A DNA stretch of 64,000 nucleotides, from positions 62,001 to 126,000 of the forward strand of contig NZ_SDIC01000007.1 in the NCBI RefSeq assembly GCF_004116405.1. The letters run 5' to 3'. Source of the DNA: Halegenticoccus tardaugens (GTDB lineage Archaea; Halobacteriota; Halobacteria; Halobacteriales; Haloferacaceae). Below, in pieces: positions 27,850 through 36,568 of this stretch. The notes under the pieces are model-generated. The model ran no database searches. It had not been told where the DNA came from and saw only the letters and a list, made by a program, of their open reading frames with translations. Both the position numbers and the translations under genes were made by a program. How positions within the stretch are numbered: position 1 is the first letter of the stretch; each line of letters opens with the position of its first letter.

Positions 27850-28956
27850 ATGAGTGCTCGAGAGAAGCAGTGGGACGAGTATTATAGACTTCTCGATGAA
27901 AACGGAAGGCCGCTAGAGGGAGTAACGATTCCCTCCCTTACTGACGACGAATTTGTCGAAATGTATTATCGGATGCGCCAAGTTCGGCGGTTCGATGAGC
28001 GTGGGATAAGCCTCCAGCGGCAGGGTCGGATGGGAACATTTTCAACTGTGAGAGGACACGAAGGAGCGCTCATTGGGAGCGAGTTCGCCCTTAACGACGA
28101 CGACTGGATCGTTCCATACTACCGAGATCACGCCGCGACTATTTCACACGGCATCGATATGTCTAATATTCTAATGTATTATATGGGGAATGAGCAGGGG
28201 AACAAAGTCGCCCCAGATGTGAACATCTTCCCTATTTGTATCACAATCGGTGGCCATGTGCCTCATGCAACAGGGTTGTCGTGGGCTTCAAAGTTGAAAG
28301 GCGAGAGTAAGGTGTTCCTCTGTTACTTTGGCGACGGGGCAACAAGCGAAGGTGATTTTCATGAGGGACTGAATTTTGCCGGCGTCTTCGACACACCGAC
28401 CATTTTCTTTTGCCTGAACAACCAATGGGCAATTTCGACCCCCCTAGAGAAACAGACGGCGAGTCAGACGATTGCTCAGAAGGCCACCGCCTACGGCTTC
28501 GAGGGGGTACGAGTTGATGGAACAGATCCGCTCGCGGTCTATGAGGTCACTCGAAACGCTGTTGAACGGGCCAGGAACGCCGATACCGATGACCGACGAC
28601 CGACGCTCGTCGAAGCTCTCCTCTACCGTATTGCCGCTCACAATACGTCGGATGACCCCACAGTTTATCGGGACGAAGAAGAGGTCGAGCAATGGAAAAA
28701 ACTCGACCCGATCTCACGCTTTGAAACGTTTCTCCGAGACACCGGTCGACTTAATGATGAGATTGTCAATGCTATTGAAACCAATATCGAAGACCAAGTC
28801 GAAACTGCTGTCGAAATTGCCGAATCAATTGAACCGACACCTGAGGAGATTTTTGACTATGTCTTTGAGTCCCAACCAAACGCGCTCTCCAAACAACAGA
28901 GCAACCTCATGAAACTTCACGACGAGTATGGAGATGATCTAATTAACGATATTTAG
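27850..28956 (+). CDS. thiamine-dependent 2-oxoacid dehydrogenase E1, alpha subunit
   Basis: The 368-residue protein has the E1 alpha TPP motif GDGATSEGDFHEGLNFAGVF ending in LNNQWAIST, and the phosphorylation-loop region with YR.A.H.T.DD. It oxidatively decarboxylates a 2-oxo acid, plausibly the branched-chain product of the dehydrogenase upstream. The beta subunit that completes the active site is not next to it, nor are E2 or E3 in this window. It must use partners from elsewhere or be non-functional. Confidence 0.9.
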   Translation: MSAREKQWDEYYRLLDENGRPLEGVTIPSLTDDEFVEMYYRMRQVRRFDERGISLQRQGRMGTFSTVRGHEGALIGSEFALNDDDWIVPYYRDHAATISHGIDMSNILMYYMGNEQGNKVAPDVNIFPICITIGGHVPHATGLSWASKLKGESKVFLCYFGDGATSEGDFHEGLNFAGVFDTPTIFFCLNNQWAISTPLEKQTASQTIAQKATAYGFEGVRVDGTDPLAVYEVTRNAVERARNADTDDRRPTLVEALLYRIAAHNTSDDPTVYRDEEEVEQWKKLDPISRFETFLRDTGRLNDEIVNAIETNIEDQVETAVEIAESIEPTPEEIFDYVFESQPNALSKQQSNLMKLHDEYGDDLINDI

Positions 28957-29046
28957 ATCGTGGATTATTTGATAAAATATCATATCTAAGAATAGGGAGT
29001 CAAGACAGTCACGGTATACCAAAACGGTAACTAGTATATCAGATAG

Positions 29047-29054
29047 TATATAAG
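29047..29054 (+). promoter_or_regulatory. TATA box candidate for the second symporter operon
   Basis: TATATAAG stands 62 bases before the small-protein ATG at 29116 in an AT-rich gap. With an archaeal spacing of about 25 bases this would start a transcript with a roughly 40-base leader. Confidence 0.4.
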
Positions 29055-29115
29055 TACTTCCCGAAAAGCATAATTATGGTGATTGTGAAGAGTCAACTCA
29101 TAACAGGGCAGTACC

Positions 29116-29280
29116 ATGGTACAAGGACTTGGAACGATGGATATGATCGGCCTCTTCGCACCGTTCACCATCTACATAATTGGACTCGTAGTATACTACG
29201 TCTGGGAAGGAAAGCGCGAGCGTAGGCTCCGCGATCAGTATTACACTCGAGAAAGCCGTGAATCAGAAGCAGAGTCATGA
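29116..29280 (+). CDS. small symporter accessory membrane protein, 54 aa
   Basis: The product starts MVQGLGTMDMIGLFAPFTIY, has one helix (IYIIGLVVYYVWEG) and ends in a charged tail rich in Arg and Glu. Its TGA overlaps the next ATG as ATGA, so the symporter is translationally coupled to it. The layout mirrors the DUF3311-like gene in front of the other symporter. Function is inferred from position: a small subunit or assembly factor of the SSS transporter. Confidence 0.7.
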   Translation: MVQGLGTMDMIGLFAPFTIYIIGLVVYYVWEGKRERRLRDQYYTRESRESEAES

Positions 29281-30977
29281 GTATGGACCCCCAGATCAGT
29301 CTTCAAACAGGTGGAATCGCCGGTGGGGCCGGAGTGTGGATTCTCGTAACGGTTGTCATCTATCTTCTCATCTTGATTGGACTCGGTATCTATGCCTCGA
29401 AACTGATGGAGAACGTCGGAGACTTCGTCATTGGCGGCCGCCGTGTCGGCCCAGTCGTCACTGGCTTCTCCGAGCGAGCTTCCGAAATGAGCGGCTGGCT
29501 CACCCTCGGCGTTCCGGCCGATGCATATGGTGTCGGGATCATGGGTGCGCTCAACGCCCTTGGAAGTATCCCAGCAGATCTCCTTTCGTGGGCAGGAATC
29601 GCAAAACGCCTCCGTAAGTACACAGAAATTGTTAAGTCAGTAACACTCCCAACGTTCTTTGAAAACCGCCTAGAAGACGATTCAGGACAAGTGAAGCTGA
29701 TTTCGTCGATCGTCTTAATCATCTTTGAGGGTGGTTATGTGGGGGCTCAGATCCTCGCTGCAGGAGTGCTCCTACAGGTATTACTCGGCGTCAACGACCT
29801 CGTCGGCGTCCTTGTCGGTGGTGCAATTGTCCTTGGATACACGATGCTTGGAGGATACTTTGCGGTCGCTTGGAGTGACTTCTTCCAAGGCGGCATCATA
29901 CTAATCGCGTTCGCAATCCTGCCGGTTGCCGCCTTCGCCACCTACGGCTCACCATTCCCAGAACTCGCCGCCGCTGATTCGAGCTTTACAAGCATCACAG
30001 CGGGAACCACCGGCGTTGCAGCGCTGTTCGGGATCATAAGCTACGCCGCAATCGGACTCGGGTGGCCTGGTAACCCACACATAATGGTCCGGTTCATGGG
30101 GATCGATCGCGTCCAAAACATTCGGAAGGCAGCTGTTGTTGCCCAAGTATTCATGTTCATCTCCTACTTCGGGGCGGTGTTCGTTGGGCTCTACGCCATT
30201 GCTGTATTCGGCCAAGATGCGATCAGTAACCCCGACAACGTGATGCCACAGCTTACCCTTGAGTTGTTACCGGGACCAATCGCAGGTATTGTACTCGCAG
30301 CAGCGCTCGCAGCGATGATGTCAAGCGCTGACTCTCAGCTGCTCGTTGCCTCGAGTGCGGTCGTCGAAGACGTCTATAATGGCCTTCTGGACGTCGATCC
30401 AACGGATGAACAGCTCGTACGGTATTCACGGATTGCGACGATCGCTATTGGGGTGGCGAGCGTTGGTCTTGCGATCGCTGCTCGTGGAACACCGGTCTAT
30501 ACCGCAGTTCTAGACTATGCGTGGGGCGGTCTTGGGGCCGCGTTGGGGCCACTGCTAATCTCGACGCTCTGGTGGCGGGGGCTGACCCGTCAAGGTGCAG
30601 TGGCGAGCATGGTCACTGGGGCCGTAACGATGATTGTTTGGACACAATGGTCGCAGATCCTTGGCGGGGCGATGCCCGCAGAGGGAACCCTTATGTACCA
30701 CTTCCTAACGGTCTACGGATTGTTCCCAGCTTTCATTCTTTCTGCGTCAGTACTGATTATCGTCTCAAAGCTGACTGAGCCTCCGAAGAACGTCGACGAG
30801 CACTTCGCGATCTTCGAAAAACCACTGTCGAGAGTTATCTCAGAGGGCGACACGACAACACCAATGACGGACGGAGGGGCCGATCTCGCTCCGAAGAGTG
30901 TTACTGAATGCGACAATATCCGCGCGCACGTTGAAGCAAGCGGGTATTGGAATACGGAGAATCAAAATGTCGACTGA
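29277..30977 (+). CDS. sodium:solute symporter, PutP-like
   Basis: The 566-residue protein has about 13 helices with SSS motifs: FVIGGRRVGPVVTGFSERAS, WLTLGVPADAYGVG and AAALAAMMSSADSQLLVASS. This pattern is closer to proline/PutP-type symporters than the HyuAB-linked one at 22381. It follows the orphan E1 alpha gene by 320 bases, separated by its own promoter region and the 54-residue protein. The substrate is probably an amino acid or related zwitterion. Confidence 0.92.
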   Translation: MSMDPQISLQTGGIAGGAGVWILVTVVIYLLILIGLGIYASKLMENVGDFVIGGRRVGPVVTGFSERASEMSGWLTLGVPADAYGVGIMGALNALGSIPADLLSWAGIAKRLRKYTEIVKSVTLPTFFENRLEDDSGQVKLISSIVLIIFEGGYVGAQILAAGVLLQVLLGVNDLVGVLVGGAIVLGYTMLGGYFAVAWSDFFQGGIILIAFAILPVAAFATYGSPFPELAAADSSFTSITAGTTGVAALFGIISYAAIGLGWPGNPHIMVRFMGIDRVQNIRKAAVVAQVFMFISYFGAVFVGLYAIAVFGQDAISNPDNVMPQLTLELLPGPIAGIVLAAALAAMMSSADSQLLVASSAVVEDVYNGLLDVDPTDEQLVRYSRIATIAIGVASVGLAIAARGTPVYTAVLDYAWGGLGAALGPLLISTLWWRGLTRQGAVASMVTGAVTMIVWTQWSQILGGAMPAEGTLMYHFLTVYGLFPAFILSASVLIIVSKLTEPPKNVDEHFAIFEKPLSRVISEGDTTTPMTDGGADLAPKSVTECDNIRAHVEASGYWNTENQNVD

Positions 30978-31506
30978 GCTGGCAGCTGAGAAGGACGGAG
31001 TAATCGCCGACAGGGATACCGCACAGCGGAGCGTTGTTGCAACAACCCGTGACCGTGTCGAACTATCGGTCATTCCTCCCTCTCTCGAACGCGACGCGGT
31101 AGAGGCGGAAGGCCGCGTCGGCGTGGTTGCATACCCCTATCGTGTCTATGATGCTCGCGCGGTGATCGACCGACCGATCGTTCCGGATCGCGAACTAAAT
31201 TATATCGTCAGCATTGACCGTTCCCGTCGCCTTGCCGTCCGCGCCGACGTCTTTCCAAGTGTCGAGCAGCGCACATTGGAAGACGTTCTTGTGCTGCCAT
31301 CAGAGCTTTCACCCGGGGTATGTGACAAACGAGCGCGGAAGGCAGTTTTTCGATGGACCCTTCGAAAGTACTCTATTAATGCGCCGCCAGAAATCTCGTT
31401 CGAGCAGACCGCAGACCTCTACAAGCTCTTCTGGTTGGTGACGCGTGGAGACAGTGATGTCATTATCGACAGTGTCCAAGGCGATGAGGAACCATTCCAA
31501 GATTAG
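30967..31506 (+). CDS. conserved-looking protein of unknown function coupled to the symporter
   Basis: I chose the ATG at 30967, which overlaps the symporter end by 11 bases. The 179-residue product has no membrane segment, Cys pair or known motif. It contains a beta-rich centre (GVVAYPYRVYDARAVIDRP) and a helical C-terminal half (KRARKAVFRWTLRKYS). Overlap with the symporter suggests a cytoplasmic regulator or adaptor, but the function is unknown. Confidence 0.65.
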   Translation: MSTELAAEKDGVIADRDTAQRSVVATTRDRVELSVIPPSLERDAVEAEGRVGVVAYPYRVYDARAVIDRPIVPDRELNYIVSIDRSRRLAVRADVFPSVEQRTLEDVLVLPSELSPGVCDKRARKAVFRWTLRKYSINAPPEISFEQTADLYKLFWLVTRGDSDVIIDSVQGDEEPFQD

Positions 31507-31681
31507 TATTCAGGTGTGAGTTATTTGAGACACTAGATTCTAATCTTTTTCATAGAGTAGGGAGTGTTGTTTGGAGACTCACCCCACTATATCGGCTTTG
31601 TTGAAATTCTATTGTCCAACCACTAGTGAGAGTGAACGGCATATGTCGGTTACACGGTATTTACTGATGCCAATACGAATC

Positions 31682-32632
31682 TTACCGCGACTCAGTTCGA
31701 ACATCTCCGAGAACTTTAGTGCACTCTTCGTAGAACTCTTCCCGCTTTAGCAACACGAATCCAAACATGATAAGACAAAACCCAGAAACCGTGGCTATTG
31801 TAATTTGATCGCCGAACAGGAACCAACTAAAGATAGTCCCGAACATCGCGGTTCCATACGTGACAAGGTTCAGTTCGACAGACCCGAGCCGGGGTAGCAG
31901 ATCGAAGTAAATCAAATAGCCGATTGCGCTCACGAACACGCCGAGGTAAATGAGCGCAAGAACTCCCTGAGTAGAGATCTGAACGTGCTGGATTGATTCA
32001 TTTGCACTCACGTAACTGGCGACGTGAGTGAATATCGCCCCCACCAACATCGCCCACGCAGTCCGTGGAGAAAACGGCATCTCAGCGTTCGCCCATTGGG
32101 TCAACACACCACCAAGTGCGAATGAAGCTGCAGCCAATACCAACGTCAACTGACCAAGCGTATCCGTTGTTAGCAAGTTCGACGGGTCAGGCCGTGTAAT
32201 GACCACTAACCCGACAAACCCCAGGATAACGCCGAGTAGCTCGGTTATGCCGAAGTCTTCCTCAGGGAGTAACGCCTTGGCAAACCCAATTGTTAATAGC
32301 GGAATCAACCCAGCGAGAACTGCTGCTATTGCACTGGGAACTGTTCGTTGTCCGATATTTAAAAGCACGCTGTATCCTGCAAGTGTGAGGACACCTCCTG
32401 AGAACACCGCAAGCCAATCACGACCGCTGCGTGGTAGCCAGTAGGTGAACGAATTAGCGGCATATAGGAGCAACAACACCGCAGCAAGGTCGAGTCTGAA
32501 CGCTGCGTAGAGGATCGGTGGGAAGTCTTCGAGCCCAACCTTGACCGCAGGATACGTACCACCCCATACGCCAGCCAAGACGATGAATAAGAAAGCGTTG
32601 CGATACCGATGGCCGAAAACCGGAGTGCTCAT
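31682..32632 (-). CDS. EamA/DMT-family transporter
   Basis: The 316-residue protein has ten hydrophobic segments in two EamA repeats (repeat 1 begins FIVLAGVWGGTYPAVKVGL, repeat 2 near residue 155). Members export amino acids or other metabolites. It is divergent from the broken HTH regulator at 32788, which may once have controlled it. Confidence 0.9.
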   Translation of the reverse strand: MSTPVFGHRYRNAFLFIVLAGVWGGTYPAVKVGLEDFPPILYAAFRLDLAAVLLLLYAANSFTYWLPRSGRDWLAVFSGGVLTLAGYSVLLNIGQRTVPSAIAAVLAGLIPLLTIGFAKALLPEEDFGITELLGVILGFVGLVVITRPDPSNLLTTDTLGQLTLVLAAASFALGGVLTQWANAEMPFSPRTAWAMLVGAIFTHVASYVSANESIQHVQISTQGVLALIYLGVFVSAIGYLIYFDLLPRLGSVELNLVTYGTAMFGTIFSWFLFGDQITIATVSGFCLIMFGFVLLKREEFYEECTKVLGDVRTESR

Positions 32633-32787
32633 TGGCTTCTCTCTTGTTGTTCAGTCTCTACCATAGCACCTACTTTTCGTCGCTCGAATATAGAATATTC
32701 TTGGAATTTTTCAAGGATGGTGAAACATTTTCATGGGCGACCACTCGAGGTACGATCCCTTATAATAAGGCGCGGCGTTGTTTCCGT

Positions 32788-33011
32788 ATGGAACAGTCGC
32801 TTGATGAGATTGAGTACCTCCCTCGGTCGGATAACTGAGTTCATGTACTCAAACTGCTTACGCGAGAGCCACACAATCGCCGCGAATTGCAGGCAAAGAC
32901 TGGGACTTCACAGGCGACACTCGGTCGAATTCTAGAGAATTTTGAGAGTCGACGATGGGTGATGAAGTATAACGCCTCCTACGAAGCAACGGCTTTCGGT
33001 TCATGGGTTAC
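32788..33011 (+). pseudogene. HTH transcriptional regulator, nonsense mutation and IS truncation
   Basis: The start MEQSLDEIEYLPRSDN is followed by TGA (32836-32838) and then, in the same frame, VHVLKLLTREPHNRRELQ and TSQATLGRILENFESRRWV. This is the N-terminal winged helix of a common haloarchaeal regulator family, where the stop replaces an expected Arg (CGA to TGA). At the TTAC at 33008-33011 the coding sequence is cut by the left end of the IS200/IS605 element, so the C-terminal domain is lost. Confidence 0.8.
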
Positions 33012-33146
33012 AGAGATTCGAGAAGAAAGCCCACGACTTCAGTCGTGGGATGAATCCGACAACACGGACGTAATCCATCCTCAATAGCACGGCCTATGGT
33101 TGATGGAGTCGCAACATCTAATAGTGAACAGTATCTATCTAAAACC

Positions 33147-33536
33147 ATGCCACGCGGGTATAGCCGAGAACGAACGTCGGTACACAACCTCCACTACCAC
33201 TTCATCTGGTGTCCGAAGTACCGCAAATCGGTGCTGACAGACGAGGTTGCTAAACGCCTCGAACAACTCATCGAGGAGAAGGCTGACGAACTCGGTCTTG
33301 AAATACTCCGACTGGCAATCCAGCCCGACCACGTACACTTGTTCATCACGAGCAATCCGAAACTCTCTCCGAACAAAATCATCCAACAGGTCAAGGGCTA
33401 CACCTCGCGGAACCTCCGTGATGAGTTTGACTTCGGCCTCCCGTCGCTATGGACACGTTCGTACTTCGTCTCCAGTGCAGGCGAGGTTCCGAGTCAGACC
33501 ATCGAGGAATACATCGAAGCACAGACTGGACAATAA
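33147..33536 (+). CDS. tnpA: IS200/IS605 Y1 transposase TnpA
   Basis: The 129-residue transposase has the HUH motif in QPDHVHLFI, the catalytic Tyr in EEYIEAQ and the N-terminal HYHFIWCPKYRK. It cuts and joins single-stranded element ends. The ATG at 33147 gives the family's standard N-terminus; an in-frame start at 33096 is upstream of it. Confidence 0.95.
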   Translation: MPRGYSRERTSVHNLHYHFIWCPKYRKSVLTDEVAKRLEQLIEEKADELGLEILRLAIQPDHVHLFITSNPKLSPNKIIQQVKGYTSRNLRDEFDFGLPSLWTRSYFVSSAGEVPSQTIEEYIEAQTGQ

Positions 33537-33537
33537 G

Positions 33538-34710
33538 ATGCAACGCGAAGTCACCACGACGGTGCGGGTCAAACTCCACTCGCTCACCGAGCGGAAAGCC
33601 CGACTTGTCGAACGTGAATATAACGCGTTCCAAGACGCCGTTCACGGTGACGACGATGCAAACCTCTACTCCGCTACAAAACAACAAGCGGGGAAAGTCC
33701 GGTCAAACAAAAACCCACGCGAGGATACCAAGCAACCTGTCGTCCTCCGCAATGACTGCATCACTATCGAACACGATGAGGACACCGTTCTCTCGTCGTG
33801 GTGGTTCAAACTCCCCATCTACAACCCTGAGCTGGAACGGGGGGACAGTATTTGGGTTCCCGCCCACGTCCCTAAGAAGGACACGCACCTCCTCGATGAC
33901 GAGTACATCCGCGACTCGGAACTCGTCCACCGAGACGGTGAGTGGTACGTTCACCTCGTCTGCAAGCGGTCTGTGGCCGTCGCAGACGAGTACGATGACG
34001 TTCTCGCAGTCGATATGGGAGCGAAGTGGATAGCCGTCAGTATGTTCCTCTCCGGCCGAGACACGCAGTTTCACGGTGCGGAAGTCCGTCGAGTCCGGGA
34101 ACACTACAAGCAACTCCGCAAATCCATTGGGAAGGCAAAAATCCGACAGGGCGCACAGGTCATCGAGCGTCTCGGTGACAAGGAGTCTCGGACGGTTGAA
34201 CACGAGTTGCATCAAGTGGCGAACGAACTCGTCGCCCGCGCCCGTGAACGTAATGCCGTCATCGTGTTCGGTGATATGACTGGGTTGCGCTTCGTCAACG
34301 ACAAAGGAAGGTACGTTAACGACAAGACCCACAAGATACCATACGCGAAAATGGCGAACATCCTCACGTACAAGTCGCACCTGGACGAACGGGAGTGCAT
34401 CCCTGTGGAGGAGTTCGATACGTCTGTGACGTGTTGGCGGTGTGGGTCACAGAACACGAACCGTGAAGTGCAGGGACGGTTGGAGTGTGACGATTGTGGC
34501 TTGGAGGACAACGCAGACAAGAATGGTGCGTCAAACATCGGAAAACGAGCCGTTGGTAAGAACATTCAGAGTCCGCTATCGACGGTGGGGGCTGTTGTGG
34601 CTCAGCCCGAAACGCAGGTCGTACTCAAGGGAACTAACGGCGAGATGGAATCTGCGAACCCCCCAGACGACGTGGGCCTAACCCTCAGTGAGGGAAGCCC
34701 ACGACTTTAG
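33538..34710 (+). CDS. tnpB: TnpB RNA-guided nuclease of IS200/IS605
   Basis: The 390-residue protein starts one base after the tnpA stop. It has RuvC-I VLAVDMGAKW, a zinc ribbon (CWRCGSQN, CDDCG) and RuvC-III EDNADKNGASNIG. At the RuvC-II position, where IVxED(L) carries the catalytic Glu, it reads VIVFGDMTGLR, so the Glu is replaced by Gly. TnpB groups with a relocated catalytic Glu are known, so it need not be inactive. The C-terminal EGSPRL and the TAG lie within the right-end hairpin, where the guide RNA scaffold is expected. Confidence 0.92.
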   Translation: MQREVTTTVRVKLHSLTERKARLVEREYNAFQDAVHGDDDANLYSATKQQAGKVRSNKNPREDTKQPVVLRNDCITIEHDEDTVLSSWWFKLPIYNPELERGDSIWVPAHVPKKDTHLLDDEYIRDSELVHRDGEWYVHLVCKRSVAVADEYDDVLAVDMGAKWIAVSMFLSGRDTQFHGAEVRRVREHYKQLRKSIGKAKIRQGAQVIERLGDKESRTVEHELHQVANELVARARERNAVIVFGDMTGLRFVNDKGRYVNDKTHKIPYAKMANILTYKSHLDERECIPVEEFDTSVTCWRCGSQNTNREVQGRLECDDCGLEDNADKNGASNIGKRAVGKNIQSPLSTVGAVVAQPETQVVLKGTNGEMESANPPDDVGLTLSEGSPRL

Positions 34711-34727
34711 TCGTGGGAGAAGTCACC
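34560..34727 (+). ncRNA. putative omega RNA scaffold overlapping tnpB 3' end
   Basis: TnpB guide RNAs derive from the 3' end of tnpB plus the right end. This segment has the terminal hairpin (CCCACGACTTTAGTCGTGGG) immediately before the cleavage site. The guide would be the flank starting at about 34728. Placement is by analogy only. Confidence 0.35.
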
Positions 34728-34994
34728 CCAACTGGGCAGTTCACCGCCGCGACGTGGCCGGTTGGAACGCCCGGCCATTCCTGGCAGGTTGTTGCATCGA
34801 ACGGCAACTTCGCGAAGAAAGGCGCCGTCTATGCCGCGAAGGTTCTTGCTGGGGCAGCACACGACCTTATAATCGACCCCGAGACACTCGAGGCGGCCAG
34901 AGCCGAGTTCGAGGAAATAACCGACGGCAAATCCTACGAGACACCGCTGCCCGAAGACGCGGAGCCTCCGTTCAATCTGACTGCCGGTGACTAG
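34728..34994 (+). pseudogene. M20-type amidohydrolase, C-terminal stump
   Basis: The frame reads PTGQFTAATWPVGTPGHSWQ, GAVYAAKVLAGAAHDL and ends PFNLTAGD. This is the C-terminal end of AbgB-like M20 amidohydrolases, with the conserved GTPGHSW. The entire N-terminal part, including the metal site, is missing: the IS right end abuts directly. The lost part is not found elsewhere in this window, so it was deleted. It likely belonged to the same catabolic island. Confidence 0.75.
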
Positions 34995-35007
34995 TCTTCC
35001 CGACCAG

Positions 35008-35830
35008 CGGTTCACCGCGAATCTCGTGCAGAAAGAGGTTCGGCGGGCGGTCGAAGCTGTCAAGAGCAGTGTAGTGAGGCTGAAACGCGGTGAACGAACG
35101 TCGCGACCCTACTTTTCCGCCGAGAGCGCGGTCTACGACAAACGAAGCGCGACGTTCTACCGCGACCGTGTGTCCCTCTCGACCGTCAACGGGCGTGTCG
35201 AGTGCGACTTTGAACTTCCGGCAGATAGTCCGACGCCCTACGAGCGATACGTCCTCTCGGGGACTACGAGTTCCGGGCGAGTACACTGCACTACGACAAG
35301 GCGACCGACGAGTTCTATTTCCACATCACGACCCGGAAGTACGACAGTGACGAATCCGAGGTTTCGGAAGATACTGAGCACCAAACAGTCCTCGGTATCG
35401 ACCTCGGCGTCAACAGCCCCGCGGTCGCTTCGACCGGCACGTTCTGGCAAGGCGACGAGTACGACCACTGGTGCCGTGAGTTCGAGAAACGGCGAGGTGA
35501 GATGCACCAGCGCGGGACGCAAGCCGCGCACAGCGCGCTCCTTCGCCTCGGCAAGCGCGAAGAGGCGTGGCGAAAGCAGTACATCCATACCGTCGCCAAC
35601 GAGCAGGGCTGCTCGTGGCCGACGGTTGGAGCGTATCTCGAGCCTCCGGCGACGGCGCCGCAACTAAGCGCATCGTATACCTCGCCGACCAACTTGGCAT
35701 CGACCTGCCAACCCGAGAGGCACTCGTCGAATCGTTCACGAGCGGCTACTCCCTCCTCGACCCCACGCGTCCCGAGATGGTGCCGACAAACAGTGTATAT
35801 CGTCTCCAGTGGACACCCTCCCGCGCGTGA
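35008..35830 (+). pseudogene. tnpB relic (second subfamily), frameshifted and truncated
   Basis: The first frame (ANLVQKEVRRAVEAVKSSVV to YERYVLS) continues in another frame after about 35257 with GDYEFRASTLHYDKATDEFY and TVLGIDLGVNSPAVASTG, the RuvC-I region. Coding similarity stops near 35600, so the RuvC-II, zinc ribbon and RuvC-III parts are gone. The following open stretch (ATKRIVYLADQLGIDLPTRE) I cannot identify. The relic ends at a hairpin (CCCGCGCGTGAAGACGCGGG at 35820-35839). Confidence 0.75.
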
Positions 35831-35964
35831 AGACGCGGGTATGCGCTCGAAACTTCTATCAACGTCGAACCGGAGACACTCGGGCCGACGGAGTCCTGAA
35901 CGGGTCACCCAGTCGACGTGCCTTCACCCTCCGGCGGTGAGGACAGTTCTTTCCCAGCGACGAG

Positions 35965-36453
35965 CTACCCGGTTGTGCCGACATCAACGGCGTTACGTTC
36001 GGGCTCCTCGAACTCGAGCGCTTCTGCAACAGCCGCTGGAAGCTCCGGGCGTGGTGCCGATTCATGGCGTTCGATTTTCTCGGTTTTACGAGTGTTTTCG
36101 TAGAGGGCGCGGGCGACTGGGAGCCCGCGCAGATACTTGTAGTCGTGGAGGACCTCGACGCCCCGCTTGGTGAAGCCGTAGAATTGCGATGGGAGATTCC
36201 GTTTCTCTCGACTCGGTTCGTGCGTGTACTGTGTGAGGACCCCGGCTTCGCTAAGTGTCTCAAGTTGGTCTTTGATTGCAGCCTGACTCTTTCCAGTCAT
36301 GTACTCGAGTTCGGCGAGCGACATGAGGTGGGCAGGGTGGCCGAGGAGCTCCTGGATGATAAGATGGCGCGTATCCTGAGAAAGCAGCTTGAACAGTCGC
36401 TGCTGCTCCGCAAATGGCCCCGCATCGGCCGCTCCGGTGTGGGTTTCGCTCAT
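35965..36453 (-). CDS. winged-helix (ArsR-like) transcriptional regulator
   Basis: The 162-residue protein contains FKLLSQDTRHLIIQELLGHP, LAELEYMTGKSQAAIKDQL and FTKRGVEVLHDYK, a winged-helix domain of the haloarchaeal ArsR-like type, and an acidic tail. I chose the ATG at 36453; the open frame extends to 36495. No Cys metal site is present. It is divergent from the gene at 36569 with a 115-base gap that may hold shared operators. Confidence 0.82.
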   Translation of the reverse strand: MSETHTGAADAGPFAEQQRLFKLLSQDTRHLIIQELLGHPAHLMSLAELEYMTGKSQAAIKDQLETLSEAGVLTQYTHEPSREKRNLPSQFYGFTKRGVEVLHDYKYLRGLPVARALYENTRKTEKIERHESAPRPELPAAVAEALEFEEPERNAVDVGTTG

Positions 36454-36568
36454 ACGTGGCGTTACGGGGGGTGACGCTATAACAGTTAGGGTCATCCAAG
36501 TTGGTTAATATAGAAAATACCAAAGTGGTTCAGAAGGACTAAGGTAGCGTAGTTTGAATCGGTCGCTA

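Larger units (their letters stand above)
33012..34727 (+). mobile_element. IS200/IS605-family element, complete
   Basis: The element follows TTAC and starts AGAGATTCGAGAAGAAAGCC. It has a left hairpin (CCCACGACTTCAGTCGTGGG), tnpA, tnpB one base later, a right hairpin and an end of GAGAAGTCAC. This is the expected layout: no target duplication, insertion 3' of a tetranucleotide, subterminal hairpins. The right end is uncertain by a few bases. Left and right flanks belong to unrelated genes, an HTH relic and an amidohydrolase stump, so a deletion happened beside it. Confidence 0.9.

Noticed and set aside
36260-36523. A minus-strand frame overlapping the winged-helix gene start
   Set aside because: It is Pro/His/Arg-rich and out of frame with the clear winged-helix protein.
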